Both the position numbers and the translations under genes were made by a program. From an uncultured beta proteobacterium (lineage in GTDB: Bacteria > Pseudomonadota > Gammaproteobacteria > Burkholderiales > Burkholderiaceae_E), in the NCBI GenBank assembly GCA_903934295.1, contig CAIZNI010000029.1:1-64000 (forward strand): a DNA stretch of 64,000 nt, given 5' to 3'. This document shows positions 26,410 to 36,232 of the stretch, one piece after another. Numbering within the stretch: the stretch's first letter is position 1; the number at the start of each line of letters is the position of its first letter. The notes under the pieces are model-generated. The model had not been told where the DNA came from, ran no database searches, and saw only the letters and a program-made list of their open reading frames with translations.

Positions 26410-27597
26410 ATGCTGAACATTCCCGGCCTGCAGTTCGACCTCGGCGAAGACGTCGCCATGCTTCGCGACTCGCTGCAGCAGTTCACCGCCGCCGAGATCA
26501 CCCCGCGCGCCGGCGAGATCGACCGCAGCGACCAGTTCCCGATGGACCTGTGGCGCAAGTTCGGCGAACTCGGTGTGCTGGGCATCACCGTGCCCGAGGA
26601 GTACGGCGGCGCCGGCATGGGCTATCTGGCGCATGTGGTGGCGATGGAGGAGATCTCGCGCGGCTCGGCCTCGGTGGGCCTGTCGTACGGCGCCCACTCG
26701 AACCTGTGCGTGAACCAGATCATGCGCAACGGCACCGAGGCGCAGCGCCGCCAGTACCTGCCCCGCCTCATCTCCGGCGAGCACGTCGGCGCGCTCGCGA
26801 TGTCCGAGCCCAACGCCGGCTCCGATGTGGTCTCGATGAAGCTGCGCGCCGAATTCCGCGGCGACCGCTGGGTGCTCAATGGCAGCAAGATGTGGATCAC
26901 CAACGGGCCCGACGCCGATGTGATGGTCATCTACGCCAAGAACGACCTCGAGGCCGGCCCGCGTGGCATGACCGCCTTCCTGGTCGAGAAGGGCTTCCCG
27001 GGATTCTCGGTGGCGCAGAAGCTCGACAAGATGGGCATGCGCGGCAGCCACACCGGCGAGCTGGTGTTTCGCGACTGCGAGGTGCCGGCCGAGAACGTGC
27101 TGGGCGGCCTGGGCCGCGGGGTGAACGTGCTGATGAGCGGCCTGGACTTCGAGCGCGCGGTGCTCTCGGGCGGACCGCTGGGCATCATGAGCGCCTGCAT
27201 GGATGCGGTGATGCCGTATGTGCACGAGCGCAAGCAGTTCGGCCAGCCGATCGGCGAGTTCCAGCTGATGCAGGGCAAGCTGGCCGACATGTACACCACC
27301 ATGATGGCGTGCCGCGCCTATGTGTACGAGGTCGGCCGGCAGTGCGACCGCAGCCGCGGCGGTCAGGTCGATCCGCGCAGCCTGCGCAAGGACGCGGCCG
27401 GGGCGATCCTCTATGCGGCCGAGAAGGCCACCTGGATGGCCGGCGAAGCGATCCAGTGCCTGGGCGGCAACGGCTACATCAACGACTACCCGACCGGGCG
27501 CCTGTGGCGCGACGCCAAGCTGTATGAGATCGGCGCCGGCACCTCCGAGATCCGCCGCATGCTGATCGGGCGCGAACTCTTTGGCGAAACCGCCTGA
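26410..27597 (+). CDS. liuA: Isovaleryl-CoA dehydrogenase
   Basis: FAD acyl-CoA dehydrogenase, 395 residues, first committed step in leucine degradation: isovaleryl-CoA to 3-methylcrotonyl-CoA, electrons to ETF. The FAD-binding stretches [11 protein letters not shown] and [10 protein letters not shown] are present. The catalytic Glu is in the [14 protein letters not shown] segment (Glu248); this placement on helix G, rather than in the C-terminal YEG motif, is specific to isovaleryl-CoA dehydrogenases. GGAG precedes the ATG. It follows liuR. Confidence 0.97.
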   Translation: MLNIPGLQFDLGEDVAMLRDSLQQFTAAEITPRAGEIDRSDQFPMDLWRKFGELGVLGITVPEEYGGAGMGYLAHVVAMEEISRGSASVGLSYGAHSNLCVNQIMRNGTEAQRRQYLPRLISGEHVGALAMSEPNAGSDVVSMKLRAEFRGDRWVLNGSKMWITNGPDADVMVIYAKNDLEAGPRGMTAFLVEKGFPGFSVAQKLDKMGMRGSHTGELVFRDCEVPAENVLGGLGRGVNVLMSGLDFERAVLSGGPLGIMSACMDAVMPYVHERKQFGQPIGEFQLMQGKLADMYTTMMACRAYVYEVGRQCDRSRGGQVDPRSLRKDAAGAILYAAEKATWMAGEAIQCLGGNGYINDYPTGRLWRDAKLYEIGAGTSEIRRMLIGRELFGETA

Positions 27598-27605
27598 AGC
27601 CCGCC

Positions 27606-29474
27606 ATGCCCAGAGAAGCCTCCGAAACCATCGCCCGCGCCATCCTCGCCGGGTTCGACCGTCACTACGGCCTGTTCCGCTACAACTCGCAACAGGCCAA
27701 GGCCCGCTTCGAGCGCGCCGACTGGCACGGCATCCGGCACCTGGCGCGCGACCGGATCGCCTTCTACGACCAGCGGGTGATCGAGACGCTCGCCCTGCTC
27801 GAATCGCAGTTCGGCGCCGCCGGCCTGGGCGAGGACGTCTGGGCCCGCGTCAAGCGCGAGTTCGTGACGCTGCTGGCCGAACACCGCCAGCCCGAACTCG
27901 CCGAGACCTTCTTCAATTCGGTGTGCACGAAACTGCTGCACCGGACCTACTTCAACAACGACTTCATCTTCGTGCGCCCGGCCGTCTCCACCGAATACCT
28001 GGACGCCGAGCCGACCTCCTACCGGGCCCATTACCCGGCAAGCACCGGCTGGCTGGCGGCGATGCGCCAGGTGCTGATCGATGTCGGCTTCGCCTGCCCC
28101 TTCGTCGATGTCGAGCGCGACCTGGGGCTGATCAGCGAGGCCCTGCACGAGCACTTCGGTGGCGCACCGGTGGCCGCGATCGACTGCCAGATCCAGGTGC
28201 TGCGCACACCGTTCTTTCGCAACAAGGGGGCCTACCTGATCGGGCGGGTGATCAACGACGGCGAACTGCTGCCCTTTGCGCTGCCGCTGATGCAGAACTG
28301 GCAGGGCCGCCTGTATGTCGACACGCTACTGCTGGGCGCCGACCGGATCGAGGCGCTGTTCAATTTCTCGCGCGCGTATTTCATGGTCGACATGGACTCG
28401 CCGGCTGCCTACGTGCAGTTCCTCGAGACGCTGATGCCCACCAAGCCGCGCTCGGAGCTCTACACGATGCTCGGGCTGCACAAGCAGGGCAAGACGCTGT
28501 TCTATCGCGACATGCTCAACCACCTGCGCCACTCGACCGACCAGTTCGACATCGCGCCCGGCATCAAGGGGCTGGTGATGGGCGTGTTCACCCTGCCCTC
28601 GTTTCCCTATGTGTTCAAGATCATCAAGGACAAGCGGCGCAAGGACATGACGCGCGAATTCATCCAGTCGCAGTACCAGCTGGTGAAGCTGCACGACCGG
28701 GTGGGCCGGATGGCCGATACCTGGGAGTACACCAACGTGCCGTTCCCGAAAGCGCGCTTCGCGCCGGCGCTGCTGGCCGAACTGAAGGACATCGCCCCGT
28801 CGCTGATCGACGATGAAGGCGACACGGTGGTGATCCGGCATCTGTACATCGAGCGCCGCATGGTGCCGCTGAACATGTACCTCGAGACCGCGACCCCGGC
28901 GCAGCGCGAGCACGCGATCCTCGAGTACGGCGACGCGATCCGGCAGATGGTCGCCGCCAACATCTTTCCCGGCGACATGCTCTACAAGAACTTCGGCATG
29001 ACGCGCCAGGGCCGGGTGGTGTTCTACGATTACGACGAAGTCGCCTACCTGACCGACTGCCGATTCCGGCGCATCCCCGAACCGCGCACGCCCGAAGATG
29101 AAATGGCCTCCGAGCCCTGGTACACCGTCGGGCCCACCGATGTCTTTCCGGAGGAGTTCGGCACCTTCCTGCTGGGCGATCCGCGGGTGCGCGAGATCTT
29201 CCTGCGCCACCACGCCGAGCTGCTCGAGGCCGAGTACTGGCAGGCCCGCCAGGCGCGCATCCGCGAAGGCGTTCTGGAAGATGTGTTTCCTTACCCGGAC
29301 GCGCTGCGCTTCAAGCACCGGATCGCCGCCGCGGGTCGACAACCCGCCGGGTTTGGCGCATCCTTCACCGATTTGGTGCAGCGCAGCGCAGAGACCGGCG
29401 ACGCGCCGGCCACCACCCCGTCAAGCCACGCTTCCAGCCTTCATCCAACCCATGCTCAGGGAGAGACCCAATGA
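27606..29474 (+). CDS. aceK: Isocitrate dehydrogenase kinase/phosphatase
   Basis: Bifunctional regulator that phosphorylates isocitrate dehydrogenase to open the glyoxylate shunt, 622 residues. The N-terminal regulatory half starts ARAILAGFDRHYGLFRYNSQQAK, a family hallmark. The catalytic half has FPYVFKIIKDKRRKDMTREF (ATP-binding Lys region) and VVFYDYDEVAYLTDC. The last 40 or so residues are a low-complexity tail. It starts 8 bases after liuA and ends overlapping the thiolase start (ATGA). Usually aceK sits with aceA/aceB; here it is inside the leucine operon. Confidence 0.96.
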   Translation: MPREASETIARAILAGFDRHYGLFRYNSQQAKARFERADWHGIRHLARDRIAFYDQRVIETLALLESQFGAAGLGEDVWARVKREFVTLLAEHRQPELAETFFNSVCTKLLHRTYFNNDFIFVRPAVSTEYLDAEPTSYRAHYPASTGWLAAMRQVLIDVGFACPFVDVERDLGLISEALHEHFGGAPVAAIDCQIQVLRTPFFRNKGAYLIGRVINDGELLPFALPLMQNWQGRLYVDTLLLGADRIEALFNFSRAYFMVDMDSPAAYVQFLETLMPTKPRSELYTMLGLHKQGKTLFYRDMLNHLRHSTDQFDIAPGIKGLVMGVFTLPSFPYVFKIIKDKRRKDMTREFIQSQYQLVKLHDRVGRMADTWEYTNVPFPKARFAPALLAELKDIAPSLIDDEGDTVVIRHLYIERRMVPLNMYLETATPAQREHAILEYGDAIRQMVAANIFPGDMLYKNFGMTRQGRVVFYDYDEVAYLTDCRFRRIPEPRTPEDEMASEPWYTVGPTDVFPEEFGTFLLGDPRVREIFLRHHAELLEAEYWQARQARIREGVLEDVFPYPDALRFKHRIAAAGRQPAGFGASFTDLVQRSAETGDAPATTPSSHASSLHPTHAQGETQ

Positions 29475-30652
29475 GTGATCCGATCGTCATCGTTTCCGCC
29501 ACCCGCACCCCCATCGGCGGCATGCTCGGCGACTTCGCCGCACTGCCCGCCTACGACCTCGGTGCCGTCGCCATCAAGGCGGCGGTCGAGCGCGCCGGCG
29601 TCGCCGGCGCCGACATCGGCGAAGTGCTGTTCGGCAACTGCCTGATGGCCGGCCAGGGCCAGGCCCCGGCGCGCCAGGCGACGCTGCGCGCCGGTCTGCC
29701 CCAGTCGGTGGGCGCGGTCACGCTGTCGAAGATGTGCGGGTCGGGTCTGAAGGCGGTGATGTTCGCCCACGACATGCTCAGCTGCGGCACCCACGACATC
29801 ATGATCGCCGGCGGCATGGAGAGCATGACCAACGCGCCGCACCTGATGCTGAACTCGCGCAAGGGCTACCGCTACGGCGCGGTCACCGTGTATGACCACA
29901 TGGCGATCGACGGCCTGGAAGACGCCTACGACCGCGGCAAGGCGATGGGCGTGTTCGCCGAGAGCTGCGCGGCCAAGTACGCCTTCACCCGCGAAGCGCA
30001 AGACCGGTTCGCCATCGCCTCGACCGAGCGGGCGCTCAAGGCCAACACCGACGGCAGCTTCGCCTGGGAGATCGCCCCGGTCAGCGTCAAGGGCAAGGGC
30101 GGCGATGTGCTGATCGACAAGGACGAGCAGCCCTTCAAGGCCAAGCTCGACAAGATCCCGGGCCTCAAGCCCGCGTTCATCAAGGACGGCACCATCACCG
30201 CCGCCAACGCCTCGTCGATCTCCGACGGCGCCGCCGCGCTGGTGCTGATGCGCGCCTCGACCGCGGAAAAACGCGGTCTGTCGCCGGTGGCGCGCATCGT
30301 CGCCCACTCCACCCACGCCCACGCGCCCGAGTGGTTCACCACCGCGCCAGTCGGCGCGATCGACAAGGTGCTGGCGAAATCGGGCTGGAAGGCCGGCGAC
30401 GTCAACCTGTGGGAAGTCAACGAGGCCTTCGCCACCGTCACCATGGCGGCGATGAAGGAGTACGACCTCGCCCATGAAATCGTGAACATCCACGGCGGCG
30501 CCTGCGCGCTGGGTCACCCGATCGGCGCCTCCGGCGCCCGCATCCTGGTGACGCTGCTGGGTGGCCTGAAGAAGACCGGCGGACGCCGGGGTCTGGCCAC
30601 GCTGTGCATCGGCGGCGGCGAGGCGGTGGCCGTCACCGTCGAGATGCTCTGA
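29471..30652 (+). CDS. Acetyl-CoA acetyltransferase (thiolase)
   Basis: Degradative/biosynthetic thiolase, 393 residues, near the usual length. Active site: nucleophile Cys89 in KMCGSGLKAV, His349 in ALGHPIGASGAR, and Cys379 in CIGGGEA. It can split acetoacetyl-CoA to two acetyl-CoA, the last step after leucine-derived acetoacetate is activated, or run backwards to feed polyhydroxybutyrate. It could equally be called atoB or phaA. Translationally coupled to aceK. A long hairpin follows 10 bases downstream. Confidence 0.95.
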   Translation: MSDPIVIVSATRTPIGGMLGDFAALPAYDLGAVAIKAAVERAGVAGADIGEVLFGNCLMAGQGQAPARQATLRAGLPQSVGAVTLSKMCGSGLKAVMFAHDMLSCGTHDIMIAGGMESMTNAPHLMLNSRKGYRYGAVTVYDHMAIDGLEDAYDRGKAMGVFAESCAAKYAFTREAQDRFAIASTERALKANTDGSFAWEIAPVSVKGKGGDVLIDKDEQPFKAKLDKIPGLKPAFIKDGTITAANASSISDGAAALVLMRASTAEKRGLSPVARIVAHSTHAHAPEWFTTAPVGAIDKVLAKSGWKAGDVNLWEVNEAFATVTMAAMKEYDLAHEIVNIHGGACALGHPIGASGARILVTLLGGLKKTGGRRGLATLCIGGGEAVAVTVEML

Positions 30653-30661
30653 TCGAGCACC

Positions 30662-30700
30662 GCCGGTGGACCCGCGGGTAACGCGGGTCGAGCCACCGGC
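30662..30700 (+). terminator. Long bulged hairpin after thiolase gene
   Basis: GCCGGTGG (30662-30669) pairs with CCACCGGC (30693-30700), and ACCCGCG (30670-30676) with CGCGGGT (30682-30688), giving 15 bp with a 4-base bulge and a GGTAA loop. There is no downstream T tract. It may stop transcription or protect the 3' end before the next acyl-CoA dehydrogenase gene. Confidence 0.45.
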
Positions 30701-30773
30701 ACAGATCGGGGCTGGCGCCGGGTGCGCCGCCCCGGACGCCGACGCAGGCGGCGCCGGAAACCGGATCAGAAAC

Positions 30774-31913
30774 ATGCTGCTCACTGAAGAACAACGGATG
30801 GTGCGCGACGCGATCCGCGATTTCGTCCAGGCCGAGATCACGCCGCACGCGGCGCGCTGGGACAAGGAATCGCATTTCCCGCGCGAGGCGCTGCGCGGGC
30901 TGGCGCAACTGGGCTGCTACGGCATCACCGTGCCGCAGTCGCTGGGCGGCGCGGGCCTGGACTATGTCTCGCTGGCGCTGGCGATCGAGGAAATCGCCGC
31001 CGGCGATGGCGCCACCTCCACCATCGTTTCCGTCAACAACTGCCCGGTCTGCTCGATCCTGATGGCCTGGGCCACCGACGCCCAGAAGGCGCAGTGGCTG
31101 GTGCCGCTGGCGCGTGGCGACAGCCTGGGTGCGTTCTGCCTGACCGAGCCGCATGTCGGTTCCGACGCCTCGGGACTGCGCACCACCGCGACCCGCGACG
31201 GCGACCACTGGGTGCTGGCCGGCGTGAAGCAGTTCATCACGTCGGGCCGCAATGCCGATGTCGCCATCGTGATGGCGGTGACCGACCGCAGCGCCGGCAA
31301 GCGCGGCATCTCGGCCTTCCTCGTGCCCACCGCGACCCCGGGTTATGTGGTGGCGCGACTGGAGGACAAGACCGGCCAGCACGCCTCGGACACCGCGCAG
31401 ATCCTGTTCGAGAACTGCCGGGTGCCGGCGGCCAACCTGCTGGGCGAGGAAGGCCAGGGCTACAAGATCGCCCTCTCCGGGCTGGAGGGCGGCCGGATCG
31501 GCATCGCCTCGCAGTCGGTGGGCATGGCGCGCGCGGCCTTCGAGGCGGCATTGAAATACGCCCACGAACGCGAAGCCTTCGGCGCGCCGATCTTCAACCA
31601 CCAGGCGGTGCAGTTCCGGCTGGCCGACATGGCCACCCAGATCGAGGCGGCGCGCCAGCTCATCCTGCACGCGGCCAGCCTCAAGGATGCCGGCCAGCCA
31701 TGCCTGAAGGAGGCGGCGATGGCCAAGCTGTTTGCCTCGGAAATGGCCGAGCGGGTCTGCTCGGACGCGATCCAGATCCACGGCGGCTACGGCTATGTGA
31801 CCGACTTCCCGGTCGAGCGCATCTGGCGCGACGTCCGGGTGGCGCAGATCTATGAAGGCACCAGCGACATCCAGCGCATCCTGATCGGGCGCGCGCTGGC
31901 GGCCGGCCAATGA
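30774..31913 (+). CDS. Acyl-CoA dehydrogenase
   Basis: FAD acyl-CoA dehydrogenase, 379 residues, of the short/branched-chain type. It has CLTEPHVGSDASGL, the helix IQIHGGYGYVTDFPVERIWRD, and the base Glu361 in YEGTSDIQRILIGR, where most straight-chain dehydrogenases keep it, unlike liuA. Start: Met 30774 begins MLLTEEQRMVRD as expected. It probably handles butyryl-, isobutyryl- or 2-methylbutyryl-CoA. It follows the thiolase in the same direction. Confidence 0.93.
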   Translation: MLLTEEQRMVRDAIRDFVQAEITPHAARWDKESHFPREALRGLAQLGCYGITVPQSLGGAGLDYVSLALAIEEIAAGDGATSTIVSVNNCPVCSILMAWATDAQKAQWLVPLARGDSLGAFCLTEPHVGSDASGLRTTATRDGDHWVLAGVKQFITSGRNADVAIVMAVTDRSAGKRGISAFLVPTATPGYVVARLEDKTGQHASDTAQILFENCRVPAANLLGEEGQGYKIALSGLEGGRIGIASQSVGMARAAFEAALKYAHEREAFGAPIFNHQAVQFRLADMATQIEAARQLILHAASLKDAGQPCLKEAAMAKLFASEMAERVCSDAIQIHGGYGYVTDFPVERIWRDVRVAQIYEGTSDIQRILIGRALAAGQ

Positions 31914-31932
31914 ACCGGCCACGATTCATGGG

Positions 31933-32598
31933 ATGCCGGCCATGAGACAGCGCTTCGACGCGATCCTGTTCGACTGCGATGGCGTGCTGGTCGACAGCGA
32001 ACCGACCACCATCGGCGTGCTCACCACCATGCTGTGCGAGATCGGCGCCGACATCGGTTTCGAGGAAACGATGCAGCGCTTCATGGGCAAGACGGTCCGC
32101 GAGGAGGTCGCCGACATCGAGGCCCTGATCGGCGGGCCGATTCCCGCGCACTGGTATCCGGACTTCCTGGTGCGCCGCGACCAGGCGCTGGCGCAAAGCG
32201 TCGAGGCGGTGCCCGGCATCGGCGCGGTGCTCGATGCGGCGGTGGCGAGCGGCTTCGCGCACGCGGTGGCCTCGGGCGCCGACCGCGGCAAGATGCGCAT
32301 CACGCTGGGCCGCACCGGTCTGCTCGATCGCCTGCAGCCGCACATCTACGGATCGGACCAGGTCGAGCGCAGCAAACCGCATCCCGATGTCTATCTGCTG
32401 GCCGCGCGCTCGCTCCAGGTGCCGCCGGCACGCTGTCTGGTGATCGAGGACTCGGCCACCGGCACCCGCGCCGGCGTCGCGGCCGGCGCCACTGTGCTGG
32501 GCTATTGCGCCCACACCGACCCGCGCAGCCTGCTGGCCGCCGGAGCCAGCCTGGTGTTCGACGACATGGCGCGGCTCGCGCGCCTCATCGCCGGCTGA
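31933..32598 (+). CDS. HAD-family hydrolase (phosphatase/phosphoglucomutase-like)
   Basis: 221 residues. Motif I F-D-C-D-G-V-L-V-D with nucleophile Asp14 and Asp16, a small alpha-helical cap after it (subclass I, beta-PGM/phosphatase-like), then motif III Lys near SKPHPDVYL and motif IV VIEDSATGTRAG. Start at 31933 or Met4 (31942). Lies 19 bases after the acyl-CoA dehydrogenase; function in the cluster is unclear. Substrate not deducible. Confidence 0.9.
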   Translation: MPAMRQRFDAILFDCDGVLVDSEPTTIGVLTTMLCEIGADIGFEETMQRFMGKTVREEVADIEALIGGPIPAHWYPDFLVRRDQALAQSVEAVPGIGAVLDAAVASGFAHAVASGADRGKMRITLGRTGLLDRLQPHIYGSDQVERSKPHPDVYLLAARSLQVPPARCLVIEDSATGTRAGVAAGATVLGYCAHTDPRSLLAAGASLVFDDMARLARLIAG

Positions 32599-32615
32599 GC
32601 GCGGGCATCGGGCGC

Positions 32616-33593
32616 ATGGACCGAACCGAACGCCTGTACCGGATCGACGCGCTGCTCAACGAGCAGGGCAGCGTCACGCTGAACACCTTCCTGGCGCGGC
32701 TGGAAGTGTCGCGCGCCACGCTGATGCGCGACCTGGGCTACCTGCGCGACCGGCTGCACGCGCCGATCGCCTGGGACAAGGACGCCGAAGCCTATCGTCT
32801 GGATCGCTCGCTGGATCCGCAGGGCCGCTATGCGCTGCCCGGCTTGTGGTTCAACCCGAGCGAGATCCACGCGCTGCTCGCGATGCAGCAGCTGCTGCAC
32901 GACATCGAGCCGGGGCTGCTGGCGCCGCACCTCAAACCGCTGACCCGGCGCCTGCAGGGCCTGCTGGAAAAGGGCCGCTACCCGGCCGACGAGGTGGCCC
33001 GGCGCGTGCGACTGACGCCGATGGGGCGGCGCCGCTCGACCGGTGCGCATTTCACCACCGTCGCCCAGGCACTGCTCACCCGCCAGCGGCTCGCGATCAC
33101 GCATCACAACCGGCACACCGACGAGACCCTGGAGCGGGTGCTGTCGCCGCAGCGGCTGGTCTACTACCGTGACAACTGGTACCTGGACGCGTGGTGCCAC
33201 ACGCGCGAAGACCTGCGCAGCTTCTCGGTCGATGCGATCGCGCACGCGCGCCCCCTCGACGAGGCGGCGCAAGACGCCCAGCCCCTGGCGCTCGCCGATC
33301 GTTTCGACGCCGGCTACGGCATCTTCTCGTCGGCCACCGCAATGCGCTGGGCGCGGCTGCGCTTCAACGCCTACAAGGCCCGCTGGGTGTCGCAGGAACA
33401 ATGGCATCCGCGGCAGCGCGCCAGCCTGTGCGACGACGGCTCGATGCTGCTCGAGGTGCCCTATCACGACCCGCGCGAGCTGGCGATGGATGTGCTCAAG
33501 CACGGCGGCGACTGCGAAGTGATCGAGCCGCCCGAACTGCGCGCGCTGGTGGTCGCGCAGGCCCGCGCGATCCTGGACCGGCACGCGGACTGA
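32616..33593 (+). CDS. WYL-domain transcriptional regulator (YafY type)
   Basis: 325 residues. N-terminal winged HTH starting RTERLYRIDALLNEQGSVTLNTFLARLEVSRATLMRDL (about 3-45), then a WYL domain from about residue 145 with the variant RLVYYRDNWYLDAWCH for the typical WYL segment and LRSFSVDAIAHARPL, and a C-terminal WCX extension. WYL proteins sense small ligands or nucleic acids. Lies 17 bases after the HAD gene. The frame is open upstream, but Met 32616 fits the HTH start. Confidence 0.92.
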   Translation: MDRTERLYRIDALLNEQGSVTLNTFLARLEVSRATLMRDLGYLRDRLHAPIAWDKDAEAYRLDRSLDPQGRYALPGLWFNPSEIHALLAMQQLLHDIEPGLLAPHLKPLTRRLQGLLEKGRYPADEVARRVRLTPMGRRRSTGAHFTTVAQALLTRQRLAITHHNRHTDETLERVLSPQRLVYYRDNWYLDAWCHTREDLRSFSVDAIAHARPLDEAAQDAQPLALADRFDAGYGIFSSATAMRWARLRFNAYKARWVSQEQWHPRQRASLCDDGSMLLEVPYHDPRELAMDVLKHGGDCEVIEPPELRALVVAQARAILDRHAD

Positions 33594-33691
33594 GGGCGCG
33601 AGCCCGCCGGTCAGGCCCGGTTCACCCCCACCCCGCGCGCCCGCCCCCTTTCGCCCACCCCCTTTCGCCCGCCCCCACCCGAAAGCCCGCC

Positions 33692-34990
33692 GTGCTCGCC
33701 AGACTCTCGCGCTCCCTGCCCTTCTACTACGGCTGGCTCATCGTCGCGGTGGTGTTCGTCACCATGGCGATCGGCGTGAATGCGCGCACCGCGTTCTCGC
33801 TGCTGTTCCCGCCCATCCTCACCGAGTTCGGCTGGGAGCGCGGCGTCACCGCCGGTGCGTTCTCGTTCGGCTTTCTGCTCTCGGCCTTCCTGAGCCCCAC
33901 GCTGGGGCGGCTGATGGACAGCCGCGGCCCACGAGTCGTGATGGAGTTCGGCGTGGCGGCCACCGGCGCCGGACTGCTGCTGGCCACGTTGGCCACCGAG
34001 CCCTGGCATGTCTACGCCACGCTCGGGGTCCTGGTCGGCGCGGGCAGCGTGTGCCTGGGCTACACCGGGCAGGCGCTGTTCCTGCCGGCCTGGTTCGTGC
34101 GCCGCCGCGGGCTGGCAATGAGCATCGCGTTTTCCGGGGTCGGGGTGGGCTCGATCGTGATGCTGCCGGCGCTGCAGACCCTGATCGAGCACAGCGGCTG
34201 GCGGGCCGCCTGCTGGACGCTGGGCCTGATCACGCTGGTGCTGCTGGCGCCGCTGAACCTGCTGCTGCGCCGGCGCCCGGAAGACCTCGGCCTGCAGCCC
34301 GACGGCGACGCCGCGCCGGGCACCGCCGGGGCGCCGGTGCGCCGGGTCAACATCGTCGACGCCGAGTGGGCCGCCATCGACTGGACGCTGGCGCGCGCGC
34401 TGCGCACCGCGCGCTTCTGGTGGATCGCGCTCGGCTATTTCGGCGGCCTGTTTGTCTGGTACGCGATTCAGGTCCATCAGACCAAGTACCTGGTGGAAGC
34501 TGGATTCAGCGCCACCCAGGCCGCCTGGGCGCTGGGCGCGGTCAGCCTGGCGGGCGTGCCCGGTCAGATCGCGTTGGGCCACCTGTCGGACCGCATCGGG
34601 CGCGAAATCGTCTGGGCGATCGGCTGCCTGGGGTTTGCGCTGACCGCGATGGCGCTGCTGATGCTGGAGGGACGGCCGAGCCTGCCGCTGCTCTATGCGA
34701 TGGTGCTGGTGCAGGGCGCCCTGGGCTATGGCATGACCTCGGTGGTCGGCGCCATCCCGGCCGAGATCTTCGAGGGCAAGCACTACGGCAGCATCTTCGG
34801 CACGGTGATGCTGGCGGCGATCAGCGGCGGCGCCGCGGGCCCGTGGCTGGCGGGCGTGCTGTACGACCGGACCGGCAGCTACGCCCCGGTGTTCTGGATC
34901 ACGATCGGCGTGTGCGCGGTCTCGGCGTTCGCGATCTGGCGGGCATCGCCCGGCCGGGTGCGGGCGGTGGCGGGAAGGCTGCGCGCCTGA
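33692..34990 (+). CDS. MFS transporter (oxalate/monocarboxylate-type)
   Basis: 432 residues, 12 predicted membrane segments, N-terminus LPFYYGWLIVAVVFVTMAIGV as in OxlT/MCT-like transporters, signature RRRGLAMSIAFSGVGVGS between helices, and a long cytoplasmic loop about 185-215. The start is GTG at 33692, because the first in-frame ATG is inside helix 1. Just before it lies a C-rich repeat region (33640-33685) with two CTTTCGCCC copies and a possible CTTTCG/CGAAAG hairpin, which might affect translation. Substrate unknown: probably a mono- or dicarboxylate. Confidence 0.85.
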   Translation: MLARLSRSLPFYYGWLIVAVVFVTMAIGVNARTAFSLLFPPILTEFGWERGVTAGAFSFGFLLSAFLSPTLGRLMDSRGPRVVMEFGVAATGAGLLLATLATEPWHVYATLGVLVGAGSVCLGYTGQALFLPAWFVRRRGLAMSIAFSGVGVGSIVMLPALQTLIEHSGWRAACWTLGLITLVLLAPLNLLLRRRPEDLGLQPDGDAAPGTAGAPVRRVNIVDAEWAAIDWTLARALRTARFWWIALGYFGGLFVWYAIQVHQTKYLVEAGFSATQAAWALGAVSLAGVPGQIALGHLSDRIGREIVWAIGCLGFALTAMALLMLEGRPSLPLLYAMVLVQGALGYGMTSVVGAIPAEIFEGKHYGSIFGTVMLAAISGGAAGPWLAGVLYDRTGSYAPVFWITIGVCAVSAFAIWRASPGRVRAVAGRLRA

Positions 34991-35005
34991 AGCGACCGCG
35001 CGACG

Positions 35006-36232
35006 CTATTGCCGGTCGGCCTTCGCGGGTGCCGGCTCGCGGCGCAAGGACTCCGGCGCGTAGCGCGCGAACAGCAGGCCGGCCAGCGCGATCAGGCCGG
35101 CGGCGACCCCCAGCGAGGCCTCCGGGCCGGCCAGGTCGACCACCACGCCCAGCCCGATCGGACCGATCACATAACCGACATCGGACAGCATCCGGTAACC
35201 GCTGATCGCCGCCGCATTCATCCCCGGCTGGGCATTGTCGGCGGCGTAGGCGGCGGGCGCCGCGCCATTGACCGCGGACGCCACGCCCCAGACCACGCAG
35301 GCGACCACGAACCACGCAAACGACGGCGCCACGCAAAAGCCCGCCAGCGACACCGCGGTCAGGATCGCCGAAGGCACGATGATCGGCTTGCGGCCCAGCC
35401 GGTCAGCCAGGGCACCCGCCGGGTAACTGGCGATCAGCCCGAGCACGCTGCCCAGCGCCAGGCCGCCACCGATCTGGCCCGCGCTCAGGCCCAGCTTGAC
35501 CGCGCCGATCAGCGGCACCACCGCGAACAGGCCGCCGGTTCGCACCACCGCATTGACCAGTCCGACCAGGCAAACCAGCAGGTAGCCGGTGTTGGCGCCC
35601 AGCACCCGCATCTGGGTCAGGAAGGGCACCGTGGTGGGCGCTGCCGCCGGCCGGCCGCCGACCGCGAACCCGCGGGTCTCGGGCACGGTGAACCAGGCCA
35701 CCACGCCGGCTATCCCGGAGGCGACCGCATAGACCGCGAACGGCGCAGCCAGCCCGAAGTGCTCGGCCAGCAGGCCGCCGGGCAACGGCCCGACACCGAC
35801 CGCGAACAGGAAAACACCCTGGTAGATGGCCATCATCCGGCCGCGCCGCTGCGGCGTGCTGATGTCGGCCAGGATCACCGAGCCCACCACATGGACCAGA
35901 CCCGCACCCGCACCGGCGACGAAGCGCGCCGCCAGGAACTCGGGAAAGGTCGCGGCCAGCGCGCACCACAGGTTGCCCAGCGTGCACACCACGCCGCCCA
36001 CCGCCAGCGCCTGGCGACGTCCGAAGCGGTCGGCGAGCCGCCCGCCCGGCAGCGCCGAGAGCATGCGCGCCAGCCCGTACAGGGCGATGGTGCTGCCGAT
36101 CGCCGAGGCCGGGACACCGAACGCCTGCGCATACAGGGGCAGCACCGGGATCAGCGCGCCGAAACCGGCCTGATTGACCCCGATGAACACGCACATCCAG
36201 ATGAGGATGCGCCGCTCGCTGATGGGCGTCAT
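35006..36232 (-). CDS. MFS transporter (drug/metabolite efflux type)
   Basis: 408 residues, about 12 membrane segments. MFS loop motif between TM2 and TM3 reads GGRLADRFGRRQAL, a clear motif A, and again GALADRLGRKPI in the second half. N-terminus MTPISERRILIWMCVFIGVNQAGFGALIPVLPLYAQAFG. A longer frame extends to 36415, but Met 36232 fits the family. It converges with the OxlT-type MFS, whose stop is 15 bases away; divergent from the flavoprotein gene at 36496. Substrate unknown. Confidence 0.88.
   Translation of the reverse strand: MTPISERRILIWMCVFIGVNQAGFGALIPVLPLYAQAFGVPASAIGSTIALYGLARMLSALPGGRLADRFGRRQALAVGGVVCTLGNLWCALAATFPEFLAARFVAGAGAGLVHVVGSVILADISTPQRRGRMMAIYQGVFLFAVGVGPLPGGLLAEHFGLAAPFAVYAVASGIAGVVAWFTVPETRGFAVGGRPAAAPTTVPFLTQMRVLGANTGYLLVCLVGLVNAVVRTGGLFAVVPLIGAVKLGLSAGQIGGGLALGSVLGLIASYPAGALADRLGRKPIIVPSAILTAVSLAGFCVAPSFAWFVVACVVWGVASAVNGAAPAAYAADNAQPGMNAAAISGYRMLSDVGYVIGPIGLGVVVDLAGPEASLGVAAGLIALAGLLFARYAPESLRREPAPAKADRQ

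Noticed and set aside
33640-33690. C-rich CTTTCGCCC repeat before the MFS gene as an operator or riboswitch
   Set aside because: Only two short direct copies and a 6-bp stem; no known motif. Noted under the gene instead.
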